Shown here piece after piece: positions 19,212 through 31,288 of a stretch of DNA of 38,569 nt; the stretch's first letter is position 1; each line of letters begins with the position of its first letter. The notes beneath the pieces are model-generated. The model worked only from the letters and a program-made list of their open reading frames with translations, was not told where the DNA came from and made no database searches. The DNA lies in assembly GCA_019633425.1 (NCBI GenBank), contig WSUB01000268.1, positions 1 to 38,569 of the forward strand. The letters run 5' to 3'. The DNA comes from Tulasnella sp. 424 (taxonomy: Eukaryota; Basidiomycota; Agaricomycetes; Cantharellales; Tulasnellaceae). Both the position numbers and the translations under genes were made by a program.

Positions 19212-22200
19212 TTCGTCAGCGGGGGAGGGAAATCTCACGCCACTCGACATCCAGTGATGCCCAGCATTAGGGTGAGGGCACTGTGAGACAGTCCTGTGGC
19301 GCGCAAAAGAGCGTGACTTTAGCTGACATTGCATTTGGTGCAACTGTCTAACGGCACACTAGAAGTCCTTCGCAAAAGCCATTTGTCCCGAACTGCGGAG
19401 CACCGCAAGCTCCGTTCGATAGACACCCCAAGCTAGTTTGAGAAACCGGGCCGGTAAAAGCCCAGATGTTCTTCTTTACACCTCCTAAAGAGGCGAGGTC
19501 GACGATGATGAGGACGTTTGCAATTGCCAAGCGCGTCAACTGAGAAAAACAAGCAAGCGGTATTTGGGATGATCGCATTTGGCCGGAGCCCCAGTCAATT
19601 TATGAGGCGAATACACAGTGCCTGGCCGATCGTCGAAAAAGAAAAGCAGAAGACTTGATGGGATGAGATATGGGTGAGAACAAGCAAGGTCGCCTTGCAC
19701 GTAGACCGGCAAGCTTTTTCGAAGTACTTCTGACAAGCCCACACATCACAACTTCCTCGCGAAAACATGCCGAAATGATGTTCCCTCCATTGACGTGCTT
19801 ATTTGCAACGGCAAGCACCCCCAAACTCGGAAAGTCCCGTTTCCTCAGTTCAGTTACGACGGGGCTGAATGCAACAAGGGGGCGAGCGCCGCGCTGCTCC
19901 CTTGAACCTTAAGGCTTTCGCGAGGCGACGAAACGCGCGCGAAAAGAATAATTAAAAACGGTTCCGCGATAAGATGAGAAAAAAAAGCAGGATCAGGTCG
20001 GGGAATGCCTCAGGCCCTCGATAATATGCCAGGGATGGCGTGAAGGAGGTTGAACTGAGCTGAGTTGAATCGGCGTTTGAATAAGTAGCGAGCAAAGACA
20101 CGTCCGTTCGACCTAGAGGATTTTGCCGTGGTAAGTTGACGACTGGGTCGAGTTGAGTACGAATGGAGAAAAGTTACGACCCTCAAATCTGCATGCGGGT
20201 AGGGATGGGAAAAAAAACTAGTGAGAGGGAGGGGATCGGTCAGGGAGGGACCGTGTATCGTCTTGAGCGAGCTCGACGTTACGTTCCTTTTTTTGCCTGC
20301 GAGCGAAAAACCTACGTGAAAAGTCCTAAAAAGTCAGAGCATAAAAAACAAGCATATGGAAAGGCGCACTTTATTTTCTCTTGCCTTCAGGGATGTAGAG
20401 GACCTTCGCGCGCCACATGCAAAAAAGCTCTATCGCACTGCACACCCCAGGTCGTCATTTCGCGAACGGCCCACGCGCTACATGTCTCCGTCCCTTTGCC
20501 CTCGAGGATTCGAAACCTTGGCACGCATTGAAGGAAGTAAAAATCCGGCACGGTCTTTCAGTTAACCTGCCATCCCCGTCCCCGGACGATCCGGCATCAA
20601 GGTAGGAAGCCAATAAAATCCCACCCGTTTCACCCGTTCATCAAATTTCCAACCGTGTGTAACGAGTCCGGTTCGTGCATGGGAGCGGGCCGGAGAAGAA
20701 CTTCGATCTCTCAAAATAATAAAGGGATATATTTATTTATTTTAGCGTTAACGTCAGAACGTGAAAGAGGGTGCTCGTGCTCCAGAGCATCCGAGATCAT
20801 GTCCAGCCCGCACACGAACGATTTTCAAGTAAAATTTCCTCCGTGGGGCAGGTGGTAGCCATCGGAGAGGATACATCGCGTCTCAGGCGGGACAGACAGA
20901 CTTTACGATGGAGAAGATGATGAGGGGAAAGCCAATCGCAAGTCTGACCTCGAAGATCCGACCTAGATGGAAGCCTGGGGTCGGGGGTGTTTTATGTGGG
21001 CCAACAAGGCTAAACCATTCTCGTTAGCGGTAAAGAGATAACGTACAGCGCGCGACCTTCGTCATTCTCGATGAGTAGGTAGAGCTTGAGAGAGATACAT
21101 CCGATGACGAGCAAGCTCGTTTAGTAATGTCCGTCGTCCGCCGTCGTCGTCGGCAGTCGTTGCCGGTATCGCATGAACGGTGAAGGCTTGCGAGCCGTGC
21201 ATGGAGATTGCACGCTCAGTCGGCGAAGTCAGGGTCGGCCGAAGGGGTTCTTTTGTAACGAGGGTCAAAATCGAGATTAGATAATACCCGTTAAATGAAG
21301 AAGAGCGGCATCGTTCGATTATGTAGCCTGCCATCCCTCTCATTCATGCGATGCGGCCGAAACAAGTAATGATCAGGAGGACTAAGTTTGCATCGGAGGC
21401 TTTGCGGAAGCGAGGGTTTGGTCCAAGAGGATTTGTCGGAGGAAGAGAGGGGAGGAGGGGGATGTCATCATCGTCATGCGCCCTCTCCGAAGTGATGGGT
21501 GCAACGGTTACATGCGCTCCTATCGGATGTTCGCGTTTGGCCGAAACGGCATTTCCAGGAAATTTCTCAGCAACAAAAAGAAGAGAGACGAGCTTAGCTA
21601 ATAAACCACTCTTTTTCACCCGTTGGTCCGAGGGTAAACAACTTCTGTGTTTGGACGGGAATGGGGCGGCTCCACTTTTCAAACCTGCGTGCAGGCGAGG
21701 CTGCGCACGGGTAGGGGAGAGAGACGTGACGGGTCTTGTTTGTTGGCAGCTCGAACGATTCTTTCACGCGCGGAGAGACCCACTCAATTGCTCATGGCGT
21801 TGGAGCACTGCGTACACGTACCACGACAGCACTCACTTATTACTTGCGAAATGAAGGGAAATTTGAAAGAAACGTCAGACAGGCCTTTGTCTAAGGATCG
21901 TTTCGCTCTGTGCGAAATAATGGTTGGGTGGTGGCGAGTTCCGGACATCGCCGAAATGGACGGACGTGAGCTGAGAGCTTGCTTCACGATCACGACAACG
22001 GGGGGAGAACAGACCCACGACAAAAGCAGTTTTTCCCCCTTTAAGAAAAAGTTGCACAGAGCGTGAAGAGTAAAGTAACTAGTTTTACGTTCCGGTCCAT
22101 TATTCTGGAAAATGGGTTTGCCCGCGTGATGAACGTTGCTCGTGTTGCGAGTCGTGTATTCGGCGGCGGGGAGGGAGGGAAGTGGAACAAATGATCGGAC

Positions 22201-22739
22201 GGCGCCGAGGCGGACGGACGGGGAGGCGTGCTCGCAACCAAGCGGTGTTTCGTCGCCTTGGACGAGCGGGTGAATGGAGGCGGGAACAGACAACCGTCTG
22301 ATTGGCGATGAAGAACAAAACCGAAGGGGCGCCCGAACGTTGATGAAGAACGGTTGGGAGGGTCGGTCGGTCGCTTTTGGTTCCTAGCACGTTGTCCGCG
22401 ATAACGCTCACTCAGACGCTCAGTAGCCGACAAAATAACATTCAAGATGGTCCGACGGGGATCACCTCGCACTCTGTCTTTGTCCACCTTTCTTTCCCGA
22501 GGTGTGTGTAGTAAGCTGTGTTGGGTATGGTGTGCCATGAGGCCCGGCAAAGAAGAGAGAGATCTGAGAGAGAGAGCCAGGAGAACGTTTTCCGGCAGCC
22601 TGTGTTCCGGGTAGTGCACCCCCGTTCTTCTCGAACAGGATCAATTTTGTTGCTGTTTATTTGTTTGTTTGTCCTGTGCTCTCGCAGTTTCTCTGAGCGG
22701 TGTCGCTTTCTCGGGTCGCCCTGTCCCCCTTTTCTATTT

Positions 22740-23208
22740 GAACCCAGTCTGCCGCCTCAGGTCCACCCTCTCTCTCTCTTCCTTCCCTCCTCCCTCTGAC
22801 TTTCCATCCTCGCACCTTCCACCCACTCGACCACCGTTGACGATGATCTTTAGTATATCTCTCTAAACCAGAAGTTTGGTGGTTTGCCATTCAGACCTCC
22901 CTTCCTTTTAGAGGAAACTGCAGATCGTCTCAACTCCTCCAGTCGCCTCTTGACCTCACCATCGCAAAGCCTCTATATCCCTCCCCATCTTGATCCGAAC
23001 CCTCATCCTCTCCCCCTCCTTCTCCCGCTTAGCATCGTATGTGGGCTACTCGCTACTGTCGAGGCAGCTTTATAATAGCGAGCTAAACTGCTCTGTCATT
23101 TAGCTCAACCCAGTCAAGCATCACCACAACACACGCAACACAACACCTCTCTCCCAACAAACTCTCGACGAGTCCTCTTAACCTTTTCGTTCCTACATCA
23201 ACCCGCGA
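22740..23208 (+). promoter_or_regulatory. CT-rich promoter/leader of gene 23209-24047
   Basis: Dense pyrimidine runs (CTCTCTCTCTCTTCC near 22768, CCTCTCCCCCTCCTTCTCCC near 23008) directly precede the ATG. Such tracts are typical around fungal transcription starts. No TATA box was identified with confidence. Confidence 0.4.
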
Positions 23209-24047
23209 ATGTCTCGACAAAGTATGCCAAGGTCGATACTCAAGTGTTCGACGGCCGTCGGTGGCTCCACAGCCGCCGCCGCTGCTGCTCACGCTCACCA
23301 TCCACCTTGCTCGGTCCGCTTCCCGTCCAGTCCAAAACTCTCAACCGTCCACTTCACTCACTGCCCCAGCTCGTACGACCGCACACCCATCGTCGTATCC
23401 CACAACTCGTGTGCTCTGCCAGAGCGGGGTTGCAGGGACTACGCCGCTGAACAGCAGCAGTACTGGGGTCGGAGCATCCATCCATCCGTCTTTGGCTCGT
23501 ACCGTCCCTCGGACGAGCTCTTCACGGATCCAGGACTGTTACCTCCTGGTCTGTCATCGGATGATGGCAGCTCCGAAGAGAGTGGTGAGTTGAGCCGTTT
23601 TCGCTGGGTGGACCAAGCGCATTATTACCCCGCGGAGCTCCCTTGTCGCTGACACCTACGTTCTCGACCCCCCCTCTCTTAGATGGCATCGCTTCACCCC
23701 CTCCAGAAGCGATCCAAGCAACCAGCTCGGACGCGAGCCATTACCGCACCTACGTCCCGTCACAATCGCATTTGCACACCGACCCATTGTCGCACCCGCC
23801 GATATCCCAATACTCCGGTCCGAACGCAAATACGTTCAACCCCGCCAACCCCAACAGCAACGCAACCGACTACTCGCTCAGCTTCTTACCTCACGCGCCT
23901 GCGGTCTCGACTTGCTCGTCAAAGAAGTCGCGCGATAAGAGCGGCAAGCACCATCGGGAACCGAGGTTAGTTGCGACCGCAACGACCTCGTCGTTCTGCA
24001 GTTCCTGGGGACAGTCCGAAGAGTCGTCCTGCCTTGGTGGCTTCTGA
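23209..24047 (+). CDS. Conserved-looking orphan protein, 246 residues
   Basis: Two exons, 23209-23584 and 23683-24047, split by a 98-base GT-AG intron. Features in order: MSRQSMPRSILK start, an alanine/histidine run (about 22-30), then SVRFPSSPKLSTVHFTHCPS (about 34-53), YDR-x-PIVV, a cysteine-bearing N-S-C-A-L-P-E-R-G-C block (near 66-75), a Ser/Pro-rich disordered second half, and a C-terminal CLGGF. From memory this looks like a basidiomycete protein of unknown function with the same order of blocks; I cannot verify that here. There is no membrane segment or signal peptide, so it is probably an intracellular, largely disordered protein. A 36-base in-frame GT-AG stretch (23966-24001) could be an optional intron; its removal or retention both keep the frame. 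Confidence 0.75.
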
Positions 24048-27000
24048 TTTCGGGCTTATGCGCGCGGCGGCGGTCATTTCTGTTCTCACTTGGTCTTCTT
24101 TTTGGGGTACGTCCTTTCGGGCTCTTTTTCTCTTCTTACCCTTGTTATCCCTTCTTCCTCCTTCACGTTCCAACGCCGCATCATTAGTTCGGCCTTCTAC
24201 CCCTTTTAGATTGGCACCAAAACAATTTCACGATTCCCTGTGTATTCTTTCCTCATTATTTTCTGATTTTTTTTCTTCCGTTTTCTCTCAACTCGCTACG
24301 ACTTGCCTGATTACCCTTTTCACGTCATCGCTCCTCCTTTGGGCTCCTTTTATGGACTTGCTACTACGTTATGAATCGTTGACGACCCTCGAGCAGCGGT
24401 GCAGTGTGGAGATTTTGTCCCATAGGCGCACTCCCGCTTTGCTCGTCGTCATCGTCATTATTTCACTCTACTGTGTTCTTGCCTCTTGTAACCTTAACTA
24501 TCGCATAGCTACGAACGTGGCGCTCTTTTCACTGCACATCTTCGTTGGAGAGGTTACAGAACGCGGCGTTTTTTCCCTTGTTCGCGTTTTGGATTCTTCC
24601 TCTTCCATTCATCCGTTCGTTTCGTTCGTCTCGTCTCATCGTTCGTCGGTCTCCCCGAGTCACCCATACCTTTTCTTCTCGGCTTATCTGCATTGGCTAG
24701 TTGTCCGGATACCCACATGCTCGTTCCTAATCCCAACTCGGGCGTCGGAGTTGGATATTTTCTTTCTTTTTTGTATATAATAAACGAGAATATCAAACGC
24801 GACTTCCGTGGATCGGAGAGTTTGTAGAAGAGAGCGAGGTTTACGGAAAAGGCAGGAGTCGTGACACGTACACAGCCTCCCATTGGCTTCCATTGAGGCG
24901 ATTAAGGGTCTAAGGTGCTGTTTCCCTGTTCAACCCGATGTAACGGCCCGCCCGCCACTCCATACGATCATTAGCATGCACGTTGTTGTTTGTTCTCACC
25001 GACATGAGGCGATCCCGGAGCGGCTTGATGGATGGAACCTGAGGCGATAACTACTACACGGAAGTCCGACGATCACGACATTTTTTTTGTTCCTCTCATA
25101 TACGACTTTTTCCGAATCTCCGAGGGATGTTGAGGGACGTCCTAACCGATGGCCAGGGAGAACGGTGGATCCGGAAGCAAGCGCTGTCTGTCTGATACGA
25201 GCGAGCGTTCCGCGTGCGCCGTGGAAAAAAAGGTTGAAAGGAATTCCGGAAGGACAACTTCGGGGATGGTCTCTCACAGGTGGGTTTTGAAAGGCTCTTT
25301 CTTATCGCAACGAGTGGCTACGTCATTTATCTCTCTTTGCACCGTTCCACGTTGAGCCATCAATCCCGAACGAGTGGCTGAATTGTGCTTCAATTGAGTG
25401 AACAGCCGAGTGCTTTTTGCGTTTTCACTTTCGACAAAGGCTCGTAGATAAGCGGTCCGGTAGCGCCGAACCGGAAACGTACGTACATTCGAAGCAAACG
25501 CGCGCGGCGAGCCAACACTTTCCTGTGCTGCGAACCGCTCCTTCTTCTTTTCTCTTTTCTTTTCGAGCTTTTTATCGCCTTTCGGGTATAGTTGCCAGCG
25601 CCTTTGGAATTCGAGCTCGGAATAAGTCCAGAGCAGCCAAGTAGCATGCGTGGATCAAGGAAACTCAACTTAACAGCACGCCATGCAACGTTTCGTGTCG
25701 CAATTTGTCCAGTCTCGTTATGCCCGTGTTTCGATGATCTGGCACCACCGTCTTAGCCAAGCCATGAGGCTCGGCAGGTCCTGAGGGCGCGTCGTTGCTC
25801 GGTTCAATTCAACTTGTACGTTTTATTTCTTTTGGACACTCATTCAGGAAATCTTGGGGTTGGCGACGCCTTGTGCCGCATGTGGGTTGCCCACAAACGT
25901 ATCCGCTCATTGCCGCTGCGCTGCGCCTTCGACTGCTGTCTCCAGGATGAACCTGCCACAAGTTCAAATGTTGCTGGAGGGTCGAATTTGTTTACCTATA
26001 TGGAACACAGAGGACAATTATTTCTCACCTTCTCCACATTCTGAACTTTACTGCCCCGCATCCTCTACCCCGCAAAAAGAATCAAAAAGAATCATAACGG
26101 ACCGAGTGTTAAGCGCTTTACCGTTGCTTCGAGTATGCAAACCGGTGCCACGTTCCTGCGCCTTCAGCGAATCAGCTCTGTTTTTGGTGGACTCACGGTT
26201 GGAAGACGATCGGCAGCGTCTGGCCCATGGCCTTTTCCCCTCATCCTTCCCCCCCTCTTTTCCCTTGCATAGAATGGGAGTCGAGCCTTGCTTGCTTGTC
26301 GTCAAAATGAAAAAGGGTATGCAGCACCCTTTCCTATTTCCCTTTCGTGTTCGGGGAATTTGCAAGTTGTCAAAGGCCTGCAACAGACGGATATTGCGTT
26401 CAACAGGCCATGGGATGAAATGCTGCAATACAGCCCCGCGTCGTATCTCCGTTTGCGAAGTGCAGCCGGAGTACGTGTAAATGCATATAAGTCTGTCTTC
26501 CCCTCGTTTCGAGGTTCATTTATTCTCTCTCGTTATGGCGGGTATATAGGTATGGACTTCCTCTTTTGGTCAATCTCAGCCCGCCAAGGCGGAAAGTTGG
26601 GATGACGCTTTCTCCTTCACAGCAACAATATGTCAACTCCCTCAACCCCCCTTCCCCCCCCTTCCCTTAGCTGCGCCCTTCACATATTGTTGCTCTTTTG
26701 ATGTTGCGGTTTCTGAAGAACGGAAGGTTCATCGAAGACCGGGCCTACTTGCGTTCCCGGCCTTTTTATATTTAACGTGTGTCAGTCCTCCAATCCCATA
26801 GCCCTAAGGAAAACCCCGGGCACATGCACTAGGCACGTCGAGACCGCCCTTTTGCTTTTTTTATCCTGGCTTCGAGATAGAAGGAGGACGTTATTATACG
26901 GGTATAGACTGGGCGTGTTGGTCGATAAGCTCACGAGAACCTCGAAGATGCGTCTTCTTCTCGATGTGGCGTGGTCGGAGACACGACGGTCTCCTTGAAC

Positions 27001-27486
27001 TTTCCGTTGCGTCGAGTTCTGGTGCATACGACTCGTAGTCATTGTTCACATGCCAATCAAGCGCGCTCGGTACCTGATATGAGTCACTGTTTTGGGCTTG
27101 GTGATAACACTGCGGCGATCTCCGGTGGATTCTTCTCACCTCGTCAACGGTATCTTATCTCTTCTTAGATGGTGGGCGGCTCCTGGGATATCAGCGCGCT
27201 CTGAATCAACGGTGCCGTGTGGTTCATGGCAAGTTCGGGTAAAGCCTCAAAAAACTTGGGCTAGCCGACTACACACGTTCGCGCGCTACTCCTCCGCTCT
27301 TGCCTCAACCTCTGGGATGCACCTGAAGCTTAAGATCAGCCTCGACTAAAACGAAGATGATTAGACGCCTGCGATGGCAATTCGTCCACATGATGGGCAG
27401 CCTGGCTCGCCGGCACTAGTCCGGCCGGGTACCTACAGAAGCGTGCTGCGCTCTTCGTAAAGATAAGACTTGGGAGTGACATCATC
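24048..27486. other. Long region with no recognised gene
   Basis: The first about 750 bases are T-rich and probably 3' untranslated sequence of the gene before it. The rest holds only short or shadow open frames, the longest being a 208-residue frame at 25854-26480 with no family signature. C-rich runs occur at 26641-26668. One perfect 13-base inverted repeat pair is listed separately. Confidence 0.5.
26621..26694. other. Inverted repeat, 13-base arms, 48-base loop
   Basis: AGCAACAATATGT (26621-26633) and its perfect reverse complement (26682-26694) enclose a C-rich loop. It could form a hairpin in RNA or DNA. No associated gene was seen. Confidence 0.6.
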
Positions 27487-27900
27487 TCATCTGTTTACAA
27501 GGATCATTCGATTGCTGTGTGGCATGGGCGGCAGATCTAGATCCACCCAACTCGTTGAGGCCTTTGGGATTGCAGTCCAAATGCCGGGTACTCAAAAATG
27601 CCCGAAGACGAACCCGACTAGTTTCTACGAGAAGGTTTCAACTCGAACTGTGGGACTTCAGTAGCGTTAACTTCGTCCAGCAGCTTTGATTAGGAGCATG
27701 CGCTTCGTGACCAATCGTCCGCAGAGGGTATCCTTAAAGCCGAGTGACCCCGACTTTTATGCCACAGTCGGGATCAGAGCTATCTCGCGAACGAAATGAA
27801 AGGGTCAAATGTTTGGAGAGAGCTAGCAACGAACGAAAGCTAGAAATCTCGTTACAAAATACGTAAGCTCGTTAGGAGCCAGCCTGGCCGATGCTCCTTC
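27487..27900 (+). repeat. 3' remnant of a third array unit
   Basis: Matches the segments downstream of both gag-like genes (about 30565-30950 and 32818-33200): CATTCGATTGCTGTG, then GTTGAGGCCTTTGGGATTGC, and a later AGCTCGTT stretch. The gene body is absent, so this unit has lost everything upstream of its 3' flank. Confidence 0.7.
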
Positions 27901-28770
27901 GTCGCGTCGATTCCAGTTGGGAAATCTATCTCAAATTCTCGGGGTTGCCAATAGCTCAAACCATCTGATCAAACTTTCTTGTTCGACTACGCAGCCGGTG
28001 TGTAAATTGTGAATAAAAATCCCCAAAATGTCTCGGGAGCTGTTGATAGCGAGACAAAACAAGGGAAGGCTCGCTTAACCACCAATCCCTTCCCGAATCG
28101 AGTTCTGAGCGAATACTGACTTTAAAGAACCTTCACTTCTGCTTTCTTCCTCCGATTCCTGATTTACGAGACGCCTATTAGCCGCGCCCATTCTGGGCGA
28201 ATGGTTATCAATGGACTTGATCGACCTGTCCGATGGCGATAGCGAGGATTAAAAGGTTAGATTTTAAGCTCTGAGGATGAGAATCCCCCGCCGAAGATTG
28301 TAAGAAAGGTACTTGAACCAGGAGACAATCGAAGCTATTGAGGAGCGTCCGACTGGAGTGTGGGGAGCCCTGTCCTGGTCTTTGGGGTCATTGCGAGAAT
28401 GCCAAGCGATGGATTAGGGGCAACGACCGAAGTTAACGGATACTCTTCATAAGATTGAAGGAGTCCAAGAGCAACTTGCAGCTGGGGCCAACCCGATTTA
28501 GTTCTTCCACCAATTCGCCGAATGACCAGAGGCAGTCGTGTCATGGTTTATTAAGTTGAACAGAGTGGTTTTGGTCGCTTCCAATTGTAGACTCAGACAC
28601 ACATATGCACTGTCAATGAGAAATGAATGGGGTTCCGAGTATCGTGGCGCTTCAGAATGGGGCAAGTTGGGGCAAGTCAAATCCGTGACGGCTGAGACGT
28701 CAATGGCACTTCATTCGATGACAGAGGGGCCATGTTTGCCCGACTTCGCTGGAAGGGAGCATCCTATTCA
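27901..28770. other. Non-homologous stretch inside the array, no gene recognised
   Basis: About 0.87 kb between the truncated unit and the first full unit, with no counterpart between units 1 and 2. It is either an insertion or older unit sequence that decayed beyond recognition. No coding pattern was seen. Confidence 0.45.
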
Positions 28771-29021
28771 TTACTTGTTCAAGGAATAAGGGGCACTAAG
28801 CTATTATAAATCATTCGGTATCTAAGCTTCTACGTCCTGGGGAACCTCGCTAGGATCAGCGAAGGTACCAGTGTGATATTTAAAGGAGAGGCCACCATCA
28901 CCACGCCGCGGTACGCCAACGTCAACCACATCATCCCCACTGAGCGCCCATTGCCCGGGAATTTATACCATTCCAGACGCTTAACAGATCTGATTCGGAT
29001 TCAAACCCAAGTGTTTACTGG

Positions 29022-30521
29022 ATGTCGACCGTTCAAGGTAAGAACCCCAGGCCCACAAAACGGACATCTTGGTATATAGCGGTTGTGATTAAATCTTCCC
29101 GTATGATGACGACAGAAAGCCCACACCCAAATATCATCTTTAAGGGCATCGACGGCAATGAATGCGAGGAATTCGTAACCGCTCTAGAAGACCTTGCCTA
29201 CGCGGAAGGATGGGTCGAGGATCGCCGCCGAATGATGTTCTTTGCAAGGACCCGACTTCGAAACGCAGCGCTTCGATGGTTTGCACGACTCGACCCTTCC
29301 GTCAAGAACGACTGGGACCTCTTCGTCCAGGCTTTATTTGACCAATATCCTCCAGTTCCGAATCCCCCAAATTCCAACGAGGTCGGGGTGGCAACTCCAA
29401 TCTGGTGAGCGGACATCGGTGCATTCTATCGATTCAAGCAAAACTGTACCATTAACTTTCAATTTAACCCTGTAGGTCGGCGACTACCTTTAGTCCTACT
29501 CTTTCTACCGCCATACTTCCAGCCAACCCAAGCCTCCCGTCCGCGGAAGAGGATGTGCAAAACGAGCAGGCCGAGCAGGCTAGGTCCGGCTCGGGTCACC
29601 TCTCAAATGAAATGCCCTTGGAGTCAAGCCACATTGCAGCAGTCTCTTCTCCTCGTTCATACGACTCCTCACGGCTTGGTCTGCATATTGGCAGACCCCG
29701 TGTCGTTTATGATCAAGAATCGTTTTCTGCTTATATTTGGAGGGGAAAGGTAATAAACGGCCTCCTTTATAATTATAGCCATATGTCTTTTTCCGATGGG
29801 GTTAGTGCAAAATGCGTGACGTTGGACCGTCAAGACGCACTCCTCGTCAGTTTTTTCAGCAATGCAGAGCCGCACACGATTGCGTGCCTGGTGAGTTCGA
29901 GTATATCACTCTGGTAGCAACGTTACTCACTTTAAGGGAATGACTCAAGGACACTAGTCAAGACTACAGGGATCTGGCGGTCGTTCTGACAAGAGAATAC
30001 GAGTATGAAGGCGTAAATGAAACAAGTTGCAGGCACCGGTTTCTGATCCACGCTACAGGTCTCATCCACTGGTAACTACCAATGGAGTACGAACCGCCTC
30101 CGAAGTATCATTCAGGGGCGGCAACATGTATCCTAATAATCAAGCGGTATCAAAGATATGGAATGTATTGGCCGATGGAACTTTACAAGGCACTCTTTCA
30201 GGTTCACATGTCACGGCACTGCGTGGCCGAGCGGAGCTTACCTCGCCTCTTCTCCAACAGATTTTCCGGAACCAATGCCTGATTGGCATGGTCACTCCTC
30301 CGGACTGCTTCAACCATCGAGCTGGACCACCACCACAGTCTATGTGGACATTGCGGGCGTGCCTATCTCGTTTGCCAAAGACTATGCAACTCCAACCAGC
30401 TTGCACCCAAACTCTGGTCGTCCTTTCCTTAAAGCCGTGAGTGCGATTATACTTCATGCTCAATGGGCGCAAAGTAACCTACAGCCATGGTCTGTAGCGT
30501 ATCGTGTTTGAACCTCTTTAA
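29022..30521 (+). CDS. Gag-like protein with extra C-terminal domains, copy 1
   Basis: Exons: 29022-29037, 29116-29404, 29476-29890, 29950-30071, 30116-30201, 30261-30436 and 30498-30521; 375 residues ending in ARIVFEPL. Residues about 8-85 match the retrotransposon-gag/capsid pattern: F-K-G near the start, E-E-F-V-x-A-L-E-D, W-V-E-D-R, then A-L-R-W-F-A-R-L and D-W-D-L-F-V-Q-A-L-F-D-Q-Y-P. No zinc knuckle, protease or polymerase follows. Instead come a Ser/Glu-rich linker and two beta-rich regions (IGRPRVVY...AYIWRGK; TTTTVYVDIAGVPISF). The splice plan is identical in copy 2 and the differences between the copies are often silent in these frames, supporting a working cellular gene derived from or related to gag. 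An alternative start is the ATGATG at 29103, within intron 1 of this model, which would bypass the 16-base exon. Function unknown. Confidence 0.75.
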
Positions 30522-31288
30522 GTCTCTAATGACCTGCCAACCTGATATATTGACAATGAGCATTCGATTGCTGTGAAAGCACGAGCGACGTCGCTGAATC
30601 CACGGAAGTCGTTGAGGCCTTTGGGATTGCGAAAATCCAAATGCTGGGTGCTCCTCCCGCCCCCAAAAAGCACACCGACAAAAACACCACTTTGGATGGA
30701 AAACTTTCGACTAGGAGCTTGTGGCTCCAGAGCTCTAATTTTGTTCAGGGGTTCTAGTTAGGACCATACGCTCCGTTATTAGCTGAATACGGGCTCTCGG
30801 TATGGAGAGAAGAGCTGTTCTGGCTTTCAGGCTCCCGTCGCGGCGAATGAGAACAAAAGAGACAAAGGCCTAGAAAGAGATAGCAAACGATGAAAGAGGG
30901 AAGCTTGCACTGCGAAATAAGCTCGTCGACCTCTTTGGACTAGTTGGAGGGAGACCAGTTTGTTAGAGCTCCGAGCCGTGAATCAGATCTACCCCCCTCC
31001 CCCCTTGTTCACCTCTGCTGCCGTTGTTTGTTCACGGAACAAGGGGCACCAAGCTATTGTCATCATACAGTAATCAGTATTTTGAGCTTCTACGTCGTGG
31101 GGAACCTCGTTCGGATTACTAGCGAAGGGACCAGTGTGATATTTAAGGGAGAGGCCACCGCCGCGGCATCGCCCACACGAAGTCGTTACTGTCAACCACA
31201 TCCCCACTGAGCACCCGTTGCCCAGTAATTCAGACGTCCCAGACTCTTGACAGATCTGATTCTCGATCGAAACCCGACAGTTTACTGG

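Larger units (their letters stand above)
18245..23208. other. Long gene-poor region
   Basis: Apart from the direct repeat at 18741-19211 and a run of about 13 G near 18382-18394, I find no supported gene in almost 5 kb. Open frames are many but short, overlap on both strands and show no splice-consistent protein family. The last about 500 bases (from about 22740) are C/T-rich with long pyrimidine runs and look like the promoter and leader of the gene at 23209. Unrecognised lineage-specific genes or non-coding RNAs cannot be excluded. Confidence 0.5.

Noticed and set aside
22041..22619. 192-residue minus-strand open frame
   Set aside because: Pro/Arg/Ser-rich, lies in a pyrimidine/purine-biased promoter-like area and has no family pattern.
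23971..24780. 269-residue plus-strand open frame
   Set aside because: T-rich and low complexity with runs of F, S and L, overlaps the end of the supported 246-residue gene in another frame, and shows no motif. Most likely 3' untranslated sequence.
25854..26480. 208-residue plus-strand open frame
   Set aside because: Overlaps similar-length frames on the other strand, has no recognisable domain and an unremarkable composition. Not enough to call a gene.
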